A stretch of DNA of 64,000 bases from Pollenia angustigena (Eukaryota; Arthropoda; Insecta; Diptera; Polleniidae), in assembly GCA_930367215.1 (NCBI GenBank), contig OV884058.1, positions 219,026,208-219,090,207 of the forward strand, given 5' to 3'. Made by a program: the position numbers and the translations under genes. Shown piece after piece: positions 1-12,565 of this stretch. Position 1 is the first letter of the stretch. Every line of letters begins with the position of its first letter. The notes beneath the pieces were generated by a model. That model did no database searches. It was not told where the DNA came from and saw only the letters and a program-made list of their open reading frames with translations.

Positions 1-84
1 GCAAACTTTTTAAAATTGATTCTGATTGTCGATCAATAATTTTATATAAATAGGTCTAAACCGCAACAAATTTTAATGCAGATG

Positions 85-205
85 TCTGTTTTTACAAAGA
101 TTATAATAATAAATAGACATCATACAGATATTACTCCTGAAACATTCGAAGTGTTGGTGGAGGGTATCAAAGATTCGGCATAGCCGAATATAGCACTCTT
201 ACTTG
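85..205 (+). repeat. 3' end fragment of DINE-1/mini-me-type element
   Basis: Closely matches the last 120 bases of the longer copy ending near 34205. Shared features are a GGTGGAGGGTATC block, a 7-bp hairpin (ATTCGGC / GCCGAAT) and a tail of CACTCT(T/A)ACTTG followed by T. Only the 3' end is present, and the 5' part is missing or lies outside the window. Placement in the DINE-1/Helentron group is inferred from the 3' hairpin and from the GTCY repeats of the longer copy. Confidence 0.6.
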
Positions 206-1237
206 TTTTTGTTAAATTCTATATTTAAATCATTATCAATTTGAATTCAAATGTTTAAATCAAACAATTGAAAAAGGTTTGAAAATTGAGTTTGATATCA
301 TATCACAACTTCATTTCATATCAAAGGTTTGATTTCGTGTTTGTTGGGTAACGAACAACCAAATTCAAATTGTAGGAAATACTACAAACAAAAAGGAAGA
401 AAAAAAAACAAACAGAGACAAATTTAAAGAAGAGGAAAAAGACAATACTGGCAGGCAGCTTTAAAAAGTGAAATAAAACAGCAGTTTGGTGGCAGTTACA
501 CGCGCTTATTCAGTTTTACTAACACATAGACATCGAATAGATAGTTTAGTTACGAAATTGTTGTTAAACAAATGCTAAAGTACACAATTGTGTTTGTGTT
601 AGTGTATCTCATCTGTTTAGTTGGAAGGATGTTGCTCATTAAAATTAATGATTTTGCAATACACACTCACTTAAAACATGTATTCATTTCCTTCCGCTTC
701 CATTTTATTTATTCAACTATTTTTTTAGTTGTTACTTTTTTGTTTTTTCTTTTCTGGTATTAAAATTTTGCTGTAGTACTTGTGTTTATTGTGTTGTTTC
801 TATAATTATTATTTAAATATTTGTAATTTGGTGTTGTATGTTCATTTTTTGTAGTACAACTATTTAACAAGGTGCTGTTGATTGTTTAGAAATTTTCGTT
901 AGAGAAAAATTCGAAATTTGTGTGTTAAAAATATACAAAGACTTGGTGGCTTAAGCACATTAAGTGAACGTAAAATTAAAAAAAAATACAAATTATAAGA
1001 GGATTTTTTTACCAAAATCAAATTTTTACAAAAAGCCAATGTTACCAAAAAAAAAAAAATACTATTTTCCAGAAAAGGGCACTATTTCCCACAAATATTG
1101 TTTCGAAATAAAAAGCTTTTGTTTACAAAAACTCACTTTTTGACTTTTCCTACAATAAGTAATTTTTTCAAAAAAAAAAAAAAAAAAAAAAGTTTACTTT
1201 CTACAAAAAGTCACCTTTCCCACAAAAAGTCAGTTAT
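206..1237. other. No gene seen; A/T-rich, short degenerate repeats
   Basis: No convincing coding sequence. A 63-codon open frame at 572-763 is hydrophobic but T-rich and isolated, so I do not call it. From about 1010 to 1235 a loose motif (ACAAAAAGTCAC with CTTTTT) recurs. The motif resumes after the MITE at 1238-1531, which suggests the MITE landed inside this low-complexity repeat. Confidence 0.5.
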
Positions 1238-1531
1238 AAGGCGAATTCACACCAGGTGAACTTATCTTGCTACGTAAGCAACAGCTGATTACTAACCTTG
1301 TGTCAAAATGGTATACCGTGCTGTTGGTTCTGGGGAATCTTAACTATATTCTATAATATTCGATTTAAATTGTGTAATTTAAAACTTTTTTAAGTTATAA
1401 CATTTCAAAAAAACACAATTTAATATAAAAACAAAATCAAATATTTGTTTGCATTTTTGACACAACGTTAAAATATTTTACAGTGTTGCAAAACGTTTTC
1501 AAAATAAGACAACCTTGTATGAATTCGCCTT
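1238..1531. mobile_element. MITE with 12-bp TIRs (AAGGCGAATTCA)
   Basis: The two ends are perfect 12-bp inverted repeats, and the similarity continues weakly inward (accAGG / CCTtgt). The element is 294 bp and has no coding potential. No clear target duplication is visible, so the superfamily is unassigned. Confidence 0.6.
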
Positions 1532-2446
1532 GGTCAATTCTTTAATAATTAGTAATTTTTACTCAAAATACACTTTTTTCACAAAATGCAAATTTTTGCA
1601 CAATAAGTCTCGTTAAATAAGGGCTGGCCATTTGCTAATTTTTCATATATTCAACTGGGATTTACGTGAACAGCTGTCTTTCGATTTAACTTCACCATTG
1701 ATCTCAACCACATGTGGTGTTAATATTAAGTGCTTGCCACTGTATGAGTGAAGGATCATTTGCACTCATACGAAGCAATGCGAGTGTATAATCCACAAAA
1801 ATTATACAACCCCAGTATTCACTAATCCCAGTAGCTTCTGTTGAATAGCACCAGCAATTAAGGCCAACCACAGGCCGAACTTTCCCACAAGGGAAAAAAT
1901 TATCCTTCCATGCGAATGTAATCTTAACAGCGCCTTTGGCTTAAACCACAGCAACCACGTCCTCCCCGATAGTATCTCTTCGTCAAAAAAGCTATTCTTC
2001 GTTGAACCATTTTGGAGTTTTTAATGCCGTGAAAAAGGAACTTACCCATCGCACGATGAAAAACTTACTAAAAACCATCATCCAAGGCTTCTGCAAAGAA
2101 AATTATCCTGAAAGTCAGGAGGCATTTCTCGCAAGAATCAAACTTATGGAGAACTCACTTAATAGTTAGACCAGGGCCTACTCACTCCCGTGGCAACTTC
2201 GAACTCTATAAAGTCCATTGGAGCCCAAGGGGCTGTGTGATTTGAATGTTTTGTGGATTCCAGGGTGCATTTTCCCCAGTGGATGTTACACCAAGACCTC
2301 CGATTCCTTGAGACGCTTTAACAACGCCCCCTTAGAGGTGCAACCTATCCCTAGGGGGGTTTTTAACTACAGTTGCAAAATTTTGTACAGTTCCACTAGG
2401 GATGTAACGATACGCCTTTTTGCCAATACCATATTGATACTCTAAA
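1532..2446. other. Unidentified GC-richer block, possible decayed element
   Basis: From about 1690 to 2440 the composition is clearly more GC-rich than the surroundings, as expected of old inserted coding or UTR sequence. A short open stretch of about 75 codons on the + strand ends at a TAG near 2168 and includes the text VKKELTHRTMKNLLKTI. I do not recognise it. It could be a fragment of a retroelement ORF, but nothing diagnostic such as an RT, integrase or zinc-knuckle motif is visible. Confidence 0.3.
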
Positions 2447-2488
2447 GCCGGGTTCCTGAGATTTGGATTAAGTTTAAACTTAGTTTAA

Positions 2489-3253
2489 CCCTTTCGGTCC
2501 TATTGGGATAATACATCCCAGACAATTTTTGAATGATGCGATTTGTTCTTTAAAGTAAAAAAATCACGTTTGCAATTGTCCCAGTCGAACTTTTTGTGTT
2601 AGTTTATCAAAGAAGTAACGGTTGCAAATTTTGAGCACATTTTTATAAGATTTGTACATAGTTTCAATACTAGTGGGACATATTGTGCTGGGGCTGCCAG
2701 CAACCCTCTAGGCTAGGGTTTGCTGATGGTAAATCTTTTGAAGACCTTGGGCGCCACCGTTGGCCATACTCTTGGCTCATCCGCTGCCATCCCTATTGAA
2801 CGGTCCCATCGTAACCTTTCAAGGAGAAACACTCCTCGTTGATGTGCTGCAGGTAATTACTCCATGCTGCGTCTAGGGTTATACCGCCCGCGATCGCTCG
2901 TCAGAGCCTCGTTCGCATGACAGAGGACACCAAGTCTCGGGTGGACAGTGGGTGAGGTTGACAGTTGAAGAGGATTGGCTATGTGTACAAATGTAATATT
3001 TGTATTCGTTTCACTCTCCCATTAGTCCTCGACGGATGCCCTATGTTCACTTTGAACTTTTTACAATTGTTTTATATGTTATGTAATTTAATTCAGTTGT
3101 AAATAAAGGACATATATATATATATATATATGAAAGGACTTATGGAAAAAGTAATAATGCAAAACATAATACATTTTTAAGTTTTTTCAATATTTGTAAA
3201 CAAATTTTTCATTTACATTGTTGTTTCTCAAATAAAAAGTCGGACCGAAAGGG
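2489..3253. mobile_element. piggyBac-type MITE with TTAA target duplication
   Basis: Perfect 12-bp terminal inverted repeats (CCCTTTCGGTCC / GGACCGAAAGGG) are bounded on both sides by TTAA (2485-2488 and 3254-3257). TTAA duplication with CCC ends is the hallmark of piggyBac transposons. The 765-bp interior has no transposase. The undisturbed sister MITE at 21.1 kb carries a single TTAA at the matching site, which confirms the insertion point. Confidence 0.85.
2690..3131 (+). other. GC-richer insert ending in AATAAA and a (TA)n tail
   Basis: Inside the piggyBac MITE the composition rises sharply over about 400 bp and then ends with a poly(A)-signal-like AATAAA followed by about ten TA units. 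This is how some 5'-truncated LINEs end. There is no RT sequence to support it, so a captured host or transposon segment is equally possible. Confidence 0.3.
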
Positions 3254-3573
3254 TTAAGGTAGTATTATACAACATTTTAAGCAAAACTCATCTGTACAGT
3301 CAAAATTGTGTATATACACCTGGTAATGGCGGCACAAATCTCATTTCACCTTTACCTAGTTTCACTGAGATCTCAAAAACCCATATTGAATTTAAATTTC
3401 AGTTAAATTTAGCAGAACTTTAGTTGGGTAATTTATTTATTATACAAAATAACAGTGCAAAAGTTTATCGATATTTAAAATTATGTTAATAAGATTTAAA
3501 AAACATCGAATTGAATTCACCATAAACAAAAAAAAAATTATTTTTTAATACAAAAAAAAAAACTGCAATAAAT

Positions 3574-3979
3574 TATCTGTACAACAAAATATTCTTAACT
3601 TTTGCGGAGATATAGTTTGTCATTTGCAATTGAAAATAGTCTTTCAGATGCGACAGATATAAAATGACATGTGTAACATGTCATTTCGCCAGTAAACAAG
3701 CAGATCAGTGTCTCTAGAAATATTAAGAGGTCTTAGAAAACTCTCGAATTTTTCTTTAGCAGAATCGTAACTTTGGATGGAAAGAGGGTTATTCTCATCG
3801 GATTCTCTTGTAGTTTTTTCAAACGCCTCATAACTTGTGGCGTTGAAAATTTTAAAACGGTACATGTTTCTACATGAATTTCTGTAGAAAGCAACAACAA
3901 TATTACAAAATATTTTTGACTTTGTTTTTGCTTGCAATGTAATTCGCTGGCGTTGCGTTGCGTTTAACATGATAAGCAA
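3574..3979 (-). pseudogene. hAT-type transposase C-terminal remnant
   Basis: On the minus strand an open stretch contains EKFESFLRPL and LLVYWRND. After a frame change near 3660 it continues as ASERLFSIANDKLYLRK (coding bases 3601-3651). The order 'small hydrophobic patch, WR/K-N, then SERLFS-A-N-D' is the C-terminal dimerisation region of hAT transposases (Hermes/hobo/Ac). A second frame change follows and continues as VKNILLY. Only roughly the last 130 residues are present and at least two frames are used, so this is a dead fragment. The N-terminal half of the open frame is not recognisable. No hAT ends or 8-bp duplication were found around it. Confidence 0.65.
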
Positions 3980-5689
3980 GTATGGGCACCACTACATTGA
4001 TAGCTTTGCATGGTTGGCATTGTATTGGTTTATTTACGTTTGCATTTGTTGGTTTTATGCTCTTTTGCTCTTTGTTTTTTGTGTATGTATACACATCGTT
4101 CGCTCTTTTTGCATTTTGATTTTGCATTTGCCCATAGCTGATGATAAGGGCCATAGTCCATTTAAAAGAACCTCTGTCGATGCAAGACTTTTTGTCTCAA
4201 CAAACGCTCGCGATTTATTGATTTAAAAATCTACTTGTCTTAGTGGAAGGTTTTTCAAACTTTGCTTTTGACAAAACGATTTCTTTCGGAAGAAAACAAA
4301 TATTTTAATGCTCTGAGGGTAAATTTTTTTGTTGAATTGAAATTAAGGAAAAATCTGAAAGAGGTCGATTTCTCGATTGCGTACCTTATGATCTAAAAGT
4401 CGTAGAAATAAGGCGATTAGATCAAAAGAAGCACATTCAAATTTTATATTTACTAAAAGGAAATCCTGGAAAATTTTCTTACCTCGAGAGATGCGTTTTG
4501 TCAAATGTTCCTTTAACAATTTATATAAAAGTGTTTTGCTTCTACTGAACATTTTGAAATTTCGATTTAAAACTCTCTTGTTGATCAAGTGCAATATTGT
4601 TTCATAAACTAAAATTTTCAATTTTAAGGCCTGACTACAATATGCATAAGCTTGCTTAAGCTACTATCAAAAATTAACAGAAATCCTCCCAAATTCATTT
4701 AAAAAACGAAAACACAATAAAAAAAATATTTTATTTCGTACGGAATGTGCGATAAGTTTCGGCCTTTGCTAAAGCAAATGACAATTTCATAAAATTTAAC
4801 ATAAGTTCAATATGGTTTGACACATATGACTACTCGCACAACTGCTTATCATGTTATATTGTCATAATGATCTATCATTTTACAATGGTTTAAAAATATT
4901 GTTGTTGCTTTGTAAACAATAAGTGTCTTAAATTAATAGAACTTTGCTTGCTATGTTTATTGTGCTGTCGTTATTAATCAGAAGAGACCTGCTGAGCCGA
5001 GCCGCATTAGTTTTTGTAAGCCGTTGCCGTTGTAGTATAATTTTATCCGGCTAACATCCGAATTTAACCTGCGGCTAACAATTTTTGCAACAAATTACTT
5101 GCGGCGTCAAATAAGATCGGCTAAGGACTCTGCAGTTTGGTAAACAAACAAAATATTTATGATTTACGTCGGAAAAATGGAAAATAGTCACGTAAGATCT
5201 TATTTAATTTATTAATTCATGATTAGAATTAAAAAAAAATATCTTTATTTTTGGTAAATACTTATTTTTTATATTTCTTTTAAATCAGCTAACTTAAATT
5301 CAAAAACGCACACTGAATTATGAGGGGTTGTTCACTGCAGTCGTTTTTTTTTCACCTTGTGAACAGGGTTTAAAAGCACCCATCAGCTGGCTGCTTTTTA
5401 TTTTTGCTTTTGCCACTGCTTTTGAAATTTGTACGTTTTTTTCCAATAGCCAATGTTTTTTTTTTCGTTTGTGCAAAAAAGCAAATCTCCTATTTTGTAT
5501 ATTTTTATTTTCTGACAACTGCTTTTTTACCAGCCAGCGACAAAAATGGACAACCACATAAAAAGCAAAAGCTAAAAAAAATTATTTCGCCTTTTGCTTT
5601 TTTACTTTTTCCTGAAAGAAGAGCTAGTTAAAAAAGACAAACCAAAAAAAAAATCTAAAATTCAAAGAACAAAAATTCTTCTCTGGCTG
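3980..5689. other. No gene seen; T-rich sequence
   Basis: Short open frames of 80-90 codons on both strands are mutual shadows in AT-rich sequence. The stretch 5336-5640 is rich in TGCTTTT/AAAAGC words and shares them with 10760-11040, suggesting a very old dispersed repeat. Nothing else is recognisable. Confidence 0.4.
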
Positions 5690-6115
5690 CCCTGCAAATA
5701 ATAGGACCAGTCCAAACACGCGTGTAAAGAGTAGTCCACAAGGGACCAGGACTAGTCCAAAAGTAACCTAAACGTATGGAAAAAACCTGGTCTATTTAAC
5801 ATTACGATGTCCTAGGAGAGGACCATATAACCCACCTTTGGACCACTAAGGAGTAGTTTTAAAACTACTCCATGGTATATAACCCACCTTTGGACCACTA
5901 AGGAGTAGTTTTAAAACTACTCCATGGTATACTCAAGAGGATTAGTTTTGAAGTCGTTTAAAAACGAAAGCATGTCGTTAAAAAACGAAGACATGTCGTC
6001 TCACTACAAACACTTTTTAACAATGACATGGTCCATGCTTGCATTACATCGGACTAGTCCATGGAGTAGTCCATTTTATCAAAATGGGTCAGGTGGTCCA
6101 ATTTTATTTGCAGGG
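5690..6115. mobile_element. MITE with CCCTGCAAATAA TIRs and ACTAGTCC subterminal repeats
   Basis: Perfect 12-bp inverted ends bound 426 bp. Inside, GGACCAGTCC / GGACTAGTCC / AGTAGTCCA words recur many times, as subterminal transposase-binding repeats do. A 52-bp unit at 5827-5878 is duplicated head to tail at 5879-5930. Each copy contains the palindrome GGAGTAGTTTTAAAACTACT plus C. The element at 25908-26315 has similar ends (CCCTGC/AAGGAAA) and ACTAGTG words, so the two may be related. Confidence 0.65.
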
Positions 6116-9083
6116 TGGTAACAACAAAAAGCCGCTGAAGTGTGTGCTAAAAGCAGTCTGAGCAGAGGTATTAGCTCTGCAAAAAGCAGTGTTACCACCA
6201 GCAAGATTCAAAATTACACTTGAGATGAAGCAAAATTACCCGATTTAAATGAAATTACACCTGATATAAAATTTAAGTTTTATTTAATAAAAATACATTT
6301 ACAAAGAAGCAAAAACACAACAAACTCATTAAAACAAGATCAATATTAGTCAAACTGTTAATTTTATTTAAATTTACAAAAATAACATAAAATAAAACTG
6401 CTAAAATAATGAATTTAACTTCCACATATGGTTGATATATCTTGGGAAGGTTTAAAATGTTCCTTGCCATTGCTTTATAATGGATGCTTACGAAAGGCTA
6501 GCTGTCAAACGAACTGTCCGACTATTTTCACTTTTTGAACAGGCACATCATCATGAATAGATTCATTCTTGAACAACGCCATCAAATTATTAATTATTAA
6601 TATAAATTAATATAAATCAAATTATAATGATAAACCAGCAACAATCGGTGTCTTGGAGGTCAACATTGTTAATTTTATTCGAAAAAGAGAAACAAAATTG
6701 GACGTCTGCAATGCGTTTCGTCAAGGACAGGCGCGGTGTCTATTTGTTTTAAATCAGTTTATATCGTAATACCGTGTATCAATCTGCGATTAAAATTCAT
6801 TTTTTTATGTTGTCTACCGTTTTAAGTTTCATGGTCTTAAAAAATAACCTTTATACCTTACTTAATAACTAAATGCCTGCAGATTTTATACAACTGTCCC
6901 TTTTGTAATTCAGTTTTACAACTGTAAAGGGCGTTAAATATTCTTTAAACTAAAGCAATAAAAAGTAGCAAGATAGAAATAAAATTAATTATATTTTGAA
7001 ATATTGGAAACATATCTTCCCCCAGGCAAGTTTTTAGTTTGAATTGCTTTAAACTTCAGGTTCTAAATCACTATGATAGGCATCTTTATCCAAATCTAAG
7101 GGTCCATCATGCGACATTCATAACCAAACATTTAAAAATATGTACATGTATGATTAATGATTGAATTCGTTTCTTAAAAGAAACCAAGACTTTGGTTCAG
7201 AAGGCTGTGCATTTCTTAGCAACAATATTTAAAAAGAAATAAATGTCATCGCTGAAATCGAATCTTGATTTTATTTGGGCATCTGAAGTAAAAATTTCAA
7301 ATTACACCTAAGAGAAATTACCCACGCTCTACCCACGACTGTAAAAATTATACCAAATTCGGGTAATTACCCACAAAGTGGCAACACTGGCAAAAAGGCA
7401 GATTACAACGAAAAAATACTGATCAGTGTACAGCAACATTGTTTTTTTTCATGGTGGTGAGGAAAAATAAATTTTAGCCTTTCTTCAGTAATGTTGTAGT
7501 AATGTTGTTGTTGCTCGACAGTTTGCATGACTATAGCACGAAATGTGTGTGTGTGTATTTTGGTTTTTTAAATATTTTTAGTAAAGGCAACCAGCCAAAT
7601 TGTCTGTTGGATTTTTTATTGTATAGAAACAAAAACAAATTTTTGTTGTATTTGTTTTGCATGAAAATATCACTTGTCTTCGTCGATCATGTGCCTTTCA
7701 GCTACCTTTGCGCTGCTTTTATCTCCTATTTTGCGGCTATTAGCATGCAGTGGTTTTTGATTTGGCGGCTGTTTGACAGAATCTTTTTGTTTCATTCTAT
7801 TTCCTACACAGAGAAAACAGATTCGTGATCACAACCGAATTTGGCGCCAATCGAATTTTGTCGGTTGCATGTACTATAACACAATTCGGTTACAATTACT
7901 GAAAATTTCGTTGCTTAGCATAATATTTTTGATAGCAATATTTGAATTTTAGTACACTTTCAGTTATGACAACAGATATTGTTAGTTGTAAGTATGATTA
8001 TTAGAAATCAAAACTATGCTTACACCCGAATATATGATAGATGCAACTGAATAAACACATAATTGGTGTTCATAACAAAAGATTTGATTGTCTTTATCAA
8101 TATATTTTTTTAACCGGTTACATAAACCATTTTCCCGATTTATTAGATAGAAAATCAAAATAATTGCAACAAACTCCATTTTTTGTCAGTGTATTTATTT
8201 ATTAATATTTTTATGTACAGTTTACAAATTATTTAATTTTATACAAATACATACATGCAGCTTTCCACATCATCCAACGGATTTCCAAAGGTGTTCAGCT
8301 TATCCCTTTAAGTACCAACAAAAACCATCTTTGGCTTCAGTTCAATGCAATTTCTTTCATCAATGTCGTCTTGTTCTAATGTCTAAAGTAAAACAGAATA
8401 ATTTACATGTGGTTTTCACAATACGAACAGTAATTGAAGCTGTAAATTAATATAAAAATCATTAAAAAACTGAGCGATTTTCATAGAATGTACTTATAAC
8501 ATATTTGTTTGACCACTGTACACGCGGAGCAAAATATAAACAATATGTACATGTACATGTTTTGTACATATGTATGTATGTCTAAGATATTGCCCAGATA
8601 GCATCGGATATTTGTTAGACGATTGTCTAACTCCTCAAATATTCTTCTGATGAGTAACAATAATAAAAACATCAAAATATTTTATTTATTAGTTTTTTAT
8701 ACATTTTCTGACACGCTTGTCTTTTAATCTTGGAATGAACCTTTTGCGGCTCTCCTTACTTAGCTACTTTAATAAGAGCGTTTTTAAAACATGAAAATTC
8801 ACTTGTTAATACAATTTTATTTAAACAAGCCGACTTAAGTATCTGCCAAATAAGATTTTCCAACAGGATTGTTGTTGAATTCCTGATCTACAGGTTTGTT
8901 TCGTAAAAATTGTATGAAAAAAAGCTTGATGCTCTTGTTTAGGTGGCTAAGTTATATGTTTAAGCATTCCACAAGTTATAAGGGAATTCCTACAAGAGTC
9001 TCATAAGATTTTTGATGTGCTTTCTGAAAGCCTCATCAGAAAATCTTTACTGCAATCTCGAACGAATTCGCCTATGCTCAATA
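6116..9083. other. No gene seen
   Basis: About 3 kb without a supportable gene. The open frame at 7502-7828 (108 codons) has no recognisable domain. The segment 7840-7900 contains imperfect inverted words (ACAACCGAATT / AATTCGGTT) that recur near 10510, hinting at an old inverted-repeat element whose boundaries I could not fix. Confidence 0.4.
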
Positions 9084-9942
9084 CACTGTGCAACAAAAAA
9101 AACCAGCCTCAATACTTGCAACTCGAAATGAAACTAAAATATTGGTAGAGCAAATCAGCCAATAGGTTTTGAAAAGTAAGCTTGGGTTCCCGAAATATGG
9201 GCCCCAATTTTTTGAAAAGGCGTTTGGTATCAGTCAAAAAAAAAATATACTAAATGTACTTCTGACCAAAAAAATAATTTCAGATGTCTTCAGTAAAATC
9301 GTATGGCGATTCTTTTCTTAGGATATATTAATTCTCTTACACTAATTTTAAGGGGTAATTTTTGTCCTATTTTTTAACTTCCCAACAAAAGTATTCTAAA
9401 ACGGCAATTAAGAGGGTTAAAATGTTCCACGAATATTTTTTGCATCAAATTTTAAGACCAATAGTTCATGCACTTTATGTGAAACGGGTTTTCAAGAAAT
9501 TCAAATTCAAAAATTTCAAGGCCAGGAATTTCGAAAATCCGTTTTACATACATTGCACGCACCTTTAGTCTTAAAAGACCCCTAGTAAAATTTGATGCAG
9601 AAAATATTCGTGGAACTTGTTAACCCTCTAAAGTGTCGTTTTAGTATACACTCTTAAAATGGGTGTTAGAGGGTTGATAAATTCTAAGAAAAGAATCGCC
9701 ATACGATTTTACTGAAGACATCTGAAATTATTTCTTAGCTCAGAAGTACATTTAGTATATTTTTTTTTTGCCTTATACCAAACGCCCTTTCAAGAAATTC
9801 AAAAACTTTAGGGGCCCATATTTCGGGAACCCGAGCTAACTTTTCAAACCCCTTTGGCAGATATTCTCTACCAGTATTCTTGTTCATTTCGCGTTGCAAG
9901 TGTTGAGGCTGGCGGCAATGTCCCGAATTTTTTTTCACTGTG
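9084..9942. mobile_element. Whole-length palindromic (foldback-type) element
   Basis: Starting from CACTGTG at the left and CACTGTGA at the right, the two halves are imperfect reverse complements through almost the whole 859 bp. Matching blocks include GCCTCAA, GGGGCCCATATTTCGGGAAC against its complement, ATCGCCATACGATTTTACTG, and GTTCCACGAATATT. Only about 100 bp in the centre (around 9460-9560) pairs poorly. There is no transposase. A transcript would fold into one long hairpin. Confidence 0.8.
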
Positions 9943-12228
9943 ATATAAGCGTATTTCGCTGTGTTGTAGAAGTATCTCGCAGAGGAATCACCTTGCTTAA
10001 CAGTTTTCCCGTGTGAGGAATCTTTTACGATTAAAATTTGTGCTCGTGGACGAGTAATGCTCTCCTTGAGATTCCCAGTAAATTCTTTCGATTGAAAATG
10101 CTAGCTGTGTACATATATGTATGTATTTATAAGAAATATAATACATACACACATATGTACGTAGATATGTACATAATTATAAAAATACGTAAATAACTTA
10201 CCCCTATTTATTAATTTTTTTTGCACATTTTGAATTTTTTAACACAAACTTATTTATTTTAATATAAAATTAAAATTATTTTATTATATTTAATATTTTG
10301 ACAGTAAAATTAGTAAACAATTGGGACATATAGCTTTTTTTTTGGTTGTGAATACCAAATAATTATATTTTCATTTGTTGTACTCGAATTGAAACTATAC
10401 TAGCAATCGATAAATTGTTGCAATACATGAATTAACATTTATATTACAAAATTTATTGACGAAAACAAATTATTAATTGCAAATACCAATATTCAGTATT
10501 GCCCTGTATTAAATTCGGTTGTGATTCTAACCATTTGTACTAATTTTTAGAATTACATTAAATTAGTTATCATAACTAATAAAAGAAATGAACGAATCAT
10601 ATTTCAGTTAGAATAACGTTTAAATAATCAAGAGAATTAAAAATCAGTTAGATCTATACATTTTTAATAGTTGCAATAGTAAATTGTATTTCTTGATCAA
10701 TATTTTATTACTGCAACCCTTTTCCAACCAATTTGTTTTCTGTGTGTACATATTTTCTCCTACAACAGAAAAGTTATTGCCGTTGCTTTTTGAGTTCCAT
10801 CAAATAAGACATTATTGCTATTGTTAAAAAAGCAATAGTTGGAAAAAGCAGTTTCCATTAAAAGGTTACTTTTCAAAAACAGTGTGTTTATTTTGCTGCT
10901 GCTTTTGAAAAGTGTGGTCTTTTTTAGCAGTGGAACTTGTCGGCTTTTTATTTTTGATTTTTTTTTTTTTTTTAATAGGAAAAATGCAAAATTTGGCTTC
11001 TTTTGCTAATATGGCGACAGCATTTTAAACCCGGCTTGTGAATCCCCCAATAGTATACCTAGTTGTGCCTTTAATTTTCAAGTCTTATTGCCTGGATTTA
11101 AAAAATTAAAACAATATTTCGAGTAAAAATTTATATTGAAACTACAACAACAAACGAAAATTTGTTTTTGTTTTCAATATAATTTCTCACACGTTTTCTA
11201 AAAACAGGCAGAAACTGATTTTAAAAGAATAACGGAAACCATAAGTTTTTCTTATAAGAGTACGATATGAATCTTATCTGGTATTAAAGGTTTTTTATCT
11301 ACCACACTACCAAATTATACCATAGAACCAATTCTGTAATAATTTTTTTACTAAAAACTTTTTTTTTTCATTTTGTGAACTTTAACAAGTTGCCAAGTTT
11401 CCCTTAAAATAAAATATTAAATACTGTTTGCTCCATTAGCCAAAAATTTAAAAAAAAAATCTATACTTTAATAAAATTTCGATACAAACTGCATTTCATA
11501 CTGCCACTAACAGCAATAAATTTTAATTCTACGAAATATTTTTTTATTTTTTGTAACATAAAACAATTTTTTTGACAATTTGACATTTAATCAATTATTC
11601 AATAACAGGCTTTTTCACATTTTGTAAATTGGTTGGAAAATCTAACCAAAGTTTTGCTAAAATAAAAATGGCAGAAAAAAAATAAAAATACATTTAACTA
11701 AAATATAACTTCCAGACAGATAGACAGCCTGCAAATCCTCAATAATCTTATTAGTTTTTGGTAAAAAATCAAAATCAATAGAAATAAATTATTGTAAAAA
11801 GTTAACAAACCATTCTCTATGAAATTCTTAACGTTTGAATACAAATGAGGAGGTCCATAACAAAAACAAAACAATTATTGAGGTATTATTGTCTACAAAA
11901 AATAATATTAATCACAAATGAATTATTTTATCTGACAGTTTGTTTTAAAGTTATTTAGATAACAAATTTGAAACTATTGCGATTGGGTCCGAATAGGGTT
12001 TCTAATTTCCCAGACTTTTTCTATTCCCGGGAAACGAAACAGGAAAATCTTATTCCCGGGAACCCCGGGAATGATTTCATTAAATTAGTTCAAGACAAAA
12101 GTTTCTACTTTTTTAAAAGAATATAGTATATTCAATATACACATCTACGAATTTGGCTTTATTAATTCCACAGAAAACCAAAACAAAACCAAATAAATTG
12201 TTACAATCATATGTACATGCATATTATA
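9943..12228. other. No gene seen
   Basis: AT-rich sequence with only short random open frames. 10760-11040 shares TGCTTTT-type words with 5336-5640. A short block at 11990-12075 repeats TTCCCGGGAA-type words, perhaps the worn end of a transposon. Confidence 0.4.
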
Positions 12229-12435
12229 TATCGTTACTTTAATATAGAAAAGCCCTAACTAACATTTTCCTTACTTCACTGGAGAAGGCAAAAACTTAAT
12301 AAAAATTGTTGTCTTGTAGTTGCGATTTTTTTTAAGGCAGCTTTTTATTAAACTGTTTAGAGACTATATTTTTTATTAAGTTTTTTCCCTCTCCTGTAAA
12401 GTAAGTTAGGGCTTTTCTATATTAAAGTAACGATA
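12229..12435. mobile_element. TATCG-family MITE 1
   Basis: Both ends read TATCGT, then the same 21 bases (starting TACTTTAATATAG), then TAACT, giving an inverted repeat of about 32 bp. On the right, the inward block TTTACAGGAG begins 35 bases from the end, whereas most family members have it at 45-46. The element is 207 bp and is flanked by TA. A terminal TA duplication suggests Tc1/mariner-type mobilisation, but no transposase was seen. Confidence 0.75.
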
Positions 12436-12565
12436 TGCATGCATAAATTTATTTTTTTTTTTTTTTGGGAGATCAAGAATTATATCTTTTGTTGAGTTTT
12501 ATAAAAACAGTAATATTTTTTATTATTTTTATTTTATGATTTTTTTTAATTTTTAATGATTTTCT

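Larger units (their letters stand above)
2447..3382. mobile_element. MITE of the GGGTTTTTGAGAT family, copy 1, interrupted
   Basis: Ends resemble GCCGGGTTcCTGAGAT on the left and ATCTCAAAAACCC on the right. The interior matches the uninterrupted copy at 21071-21302, including the shared segments TTTTAAGCAAAAC and TAATGGCGGCACAAATCT. This copy is about 700 bp longer because a piggyBac-type MITE sits in it at 2489-3253. Confidence 0.7.

Noticed and set aside
572..763. Small hydrophobic 63-residue protein
   Set aside because: T-rich sequence readily gives Phe/Leu/Val-rich open frames. No conservation or context supports it.
7807..10745. A 2.9-kb MITE bounded by ACAGAGAAAACAGATT and TTGTTTTCTGTGTGT
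   Set aside because: Only about a dozen bases match with mismatches, and other elements lie between. Chance cannot be excluded.
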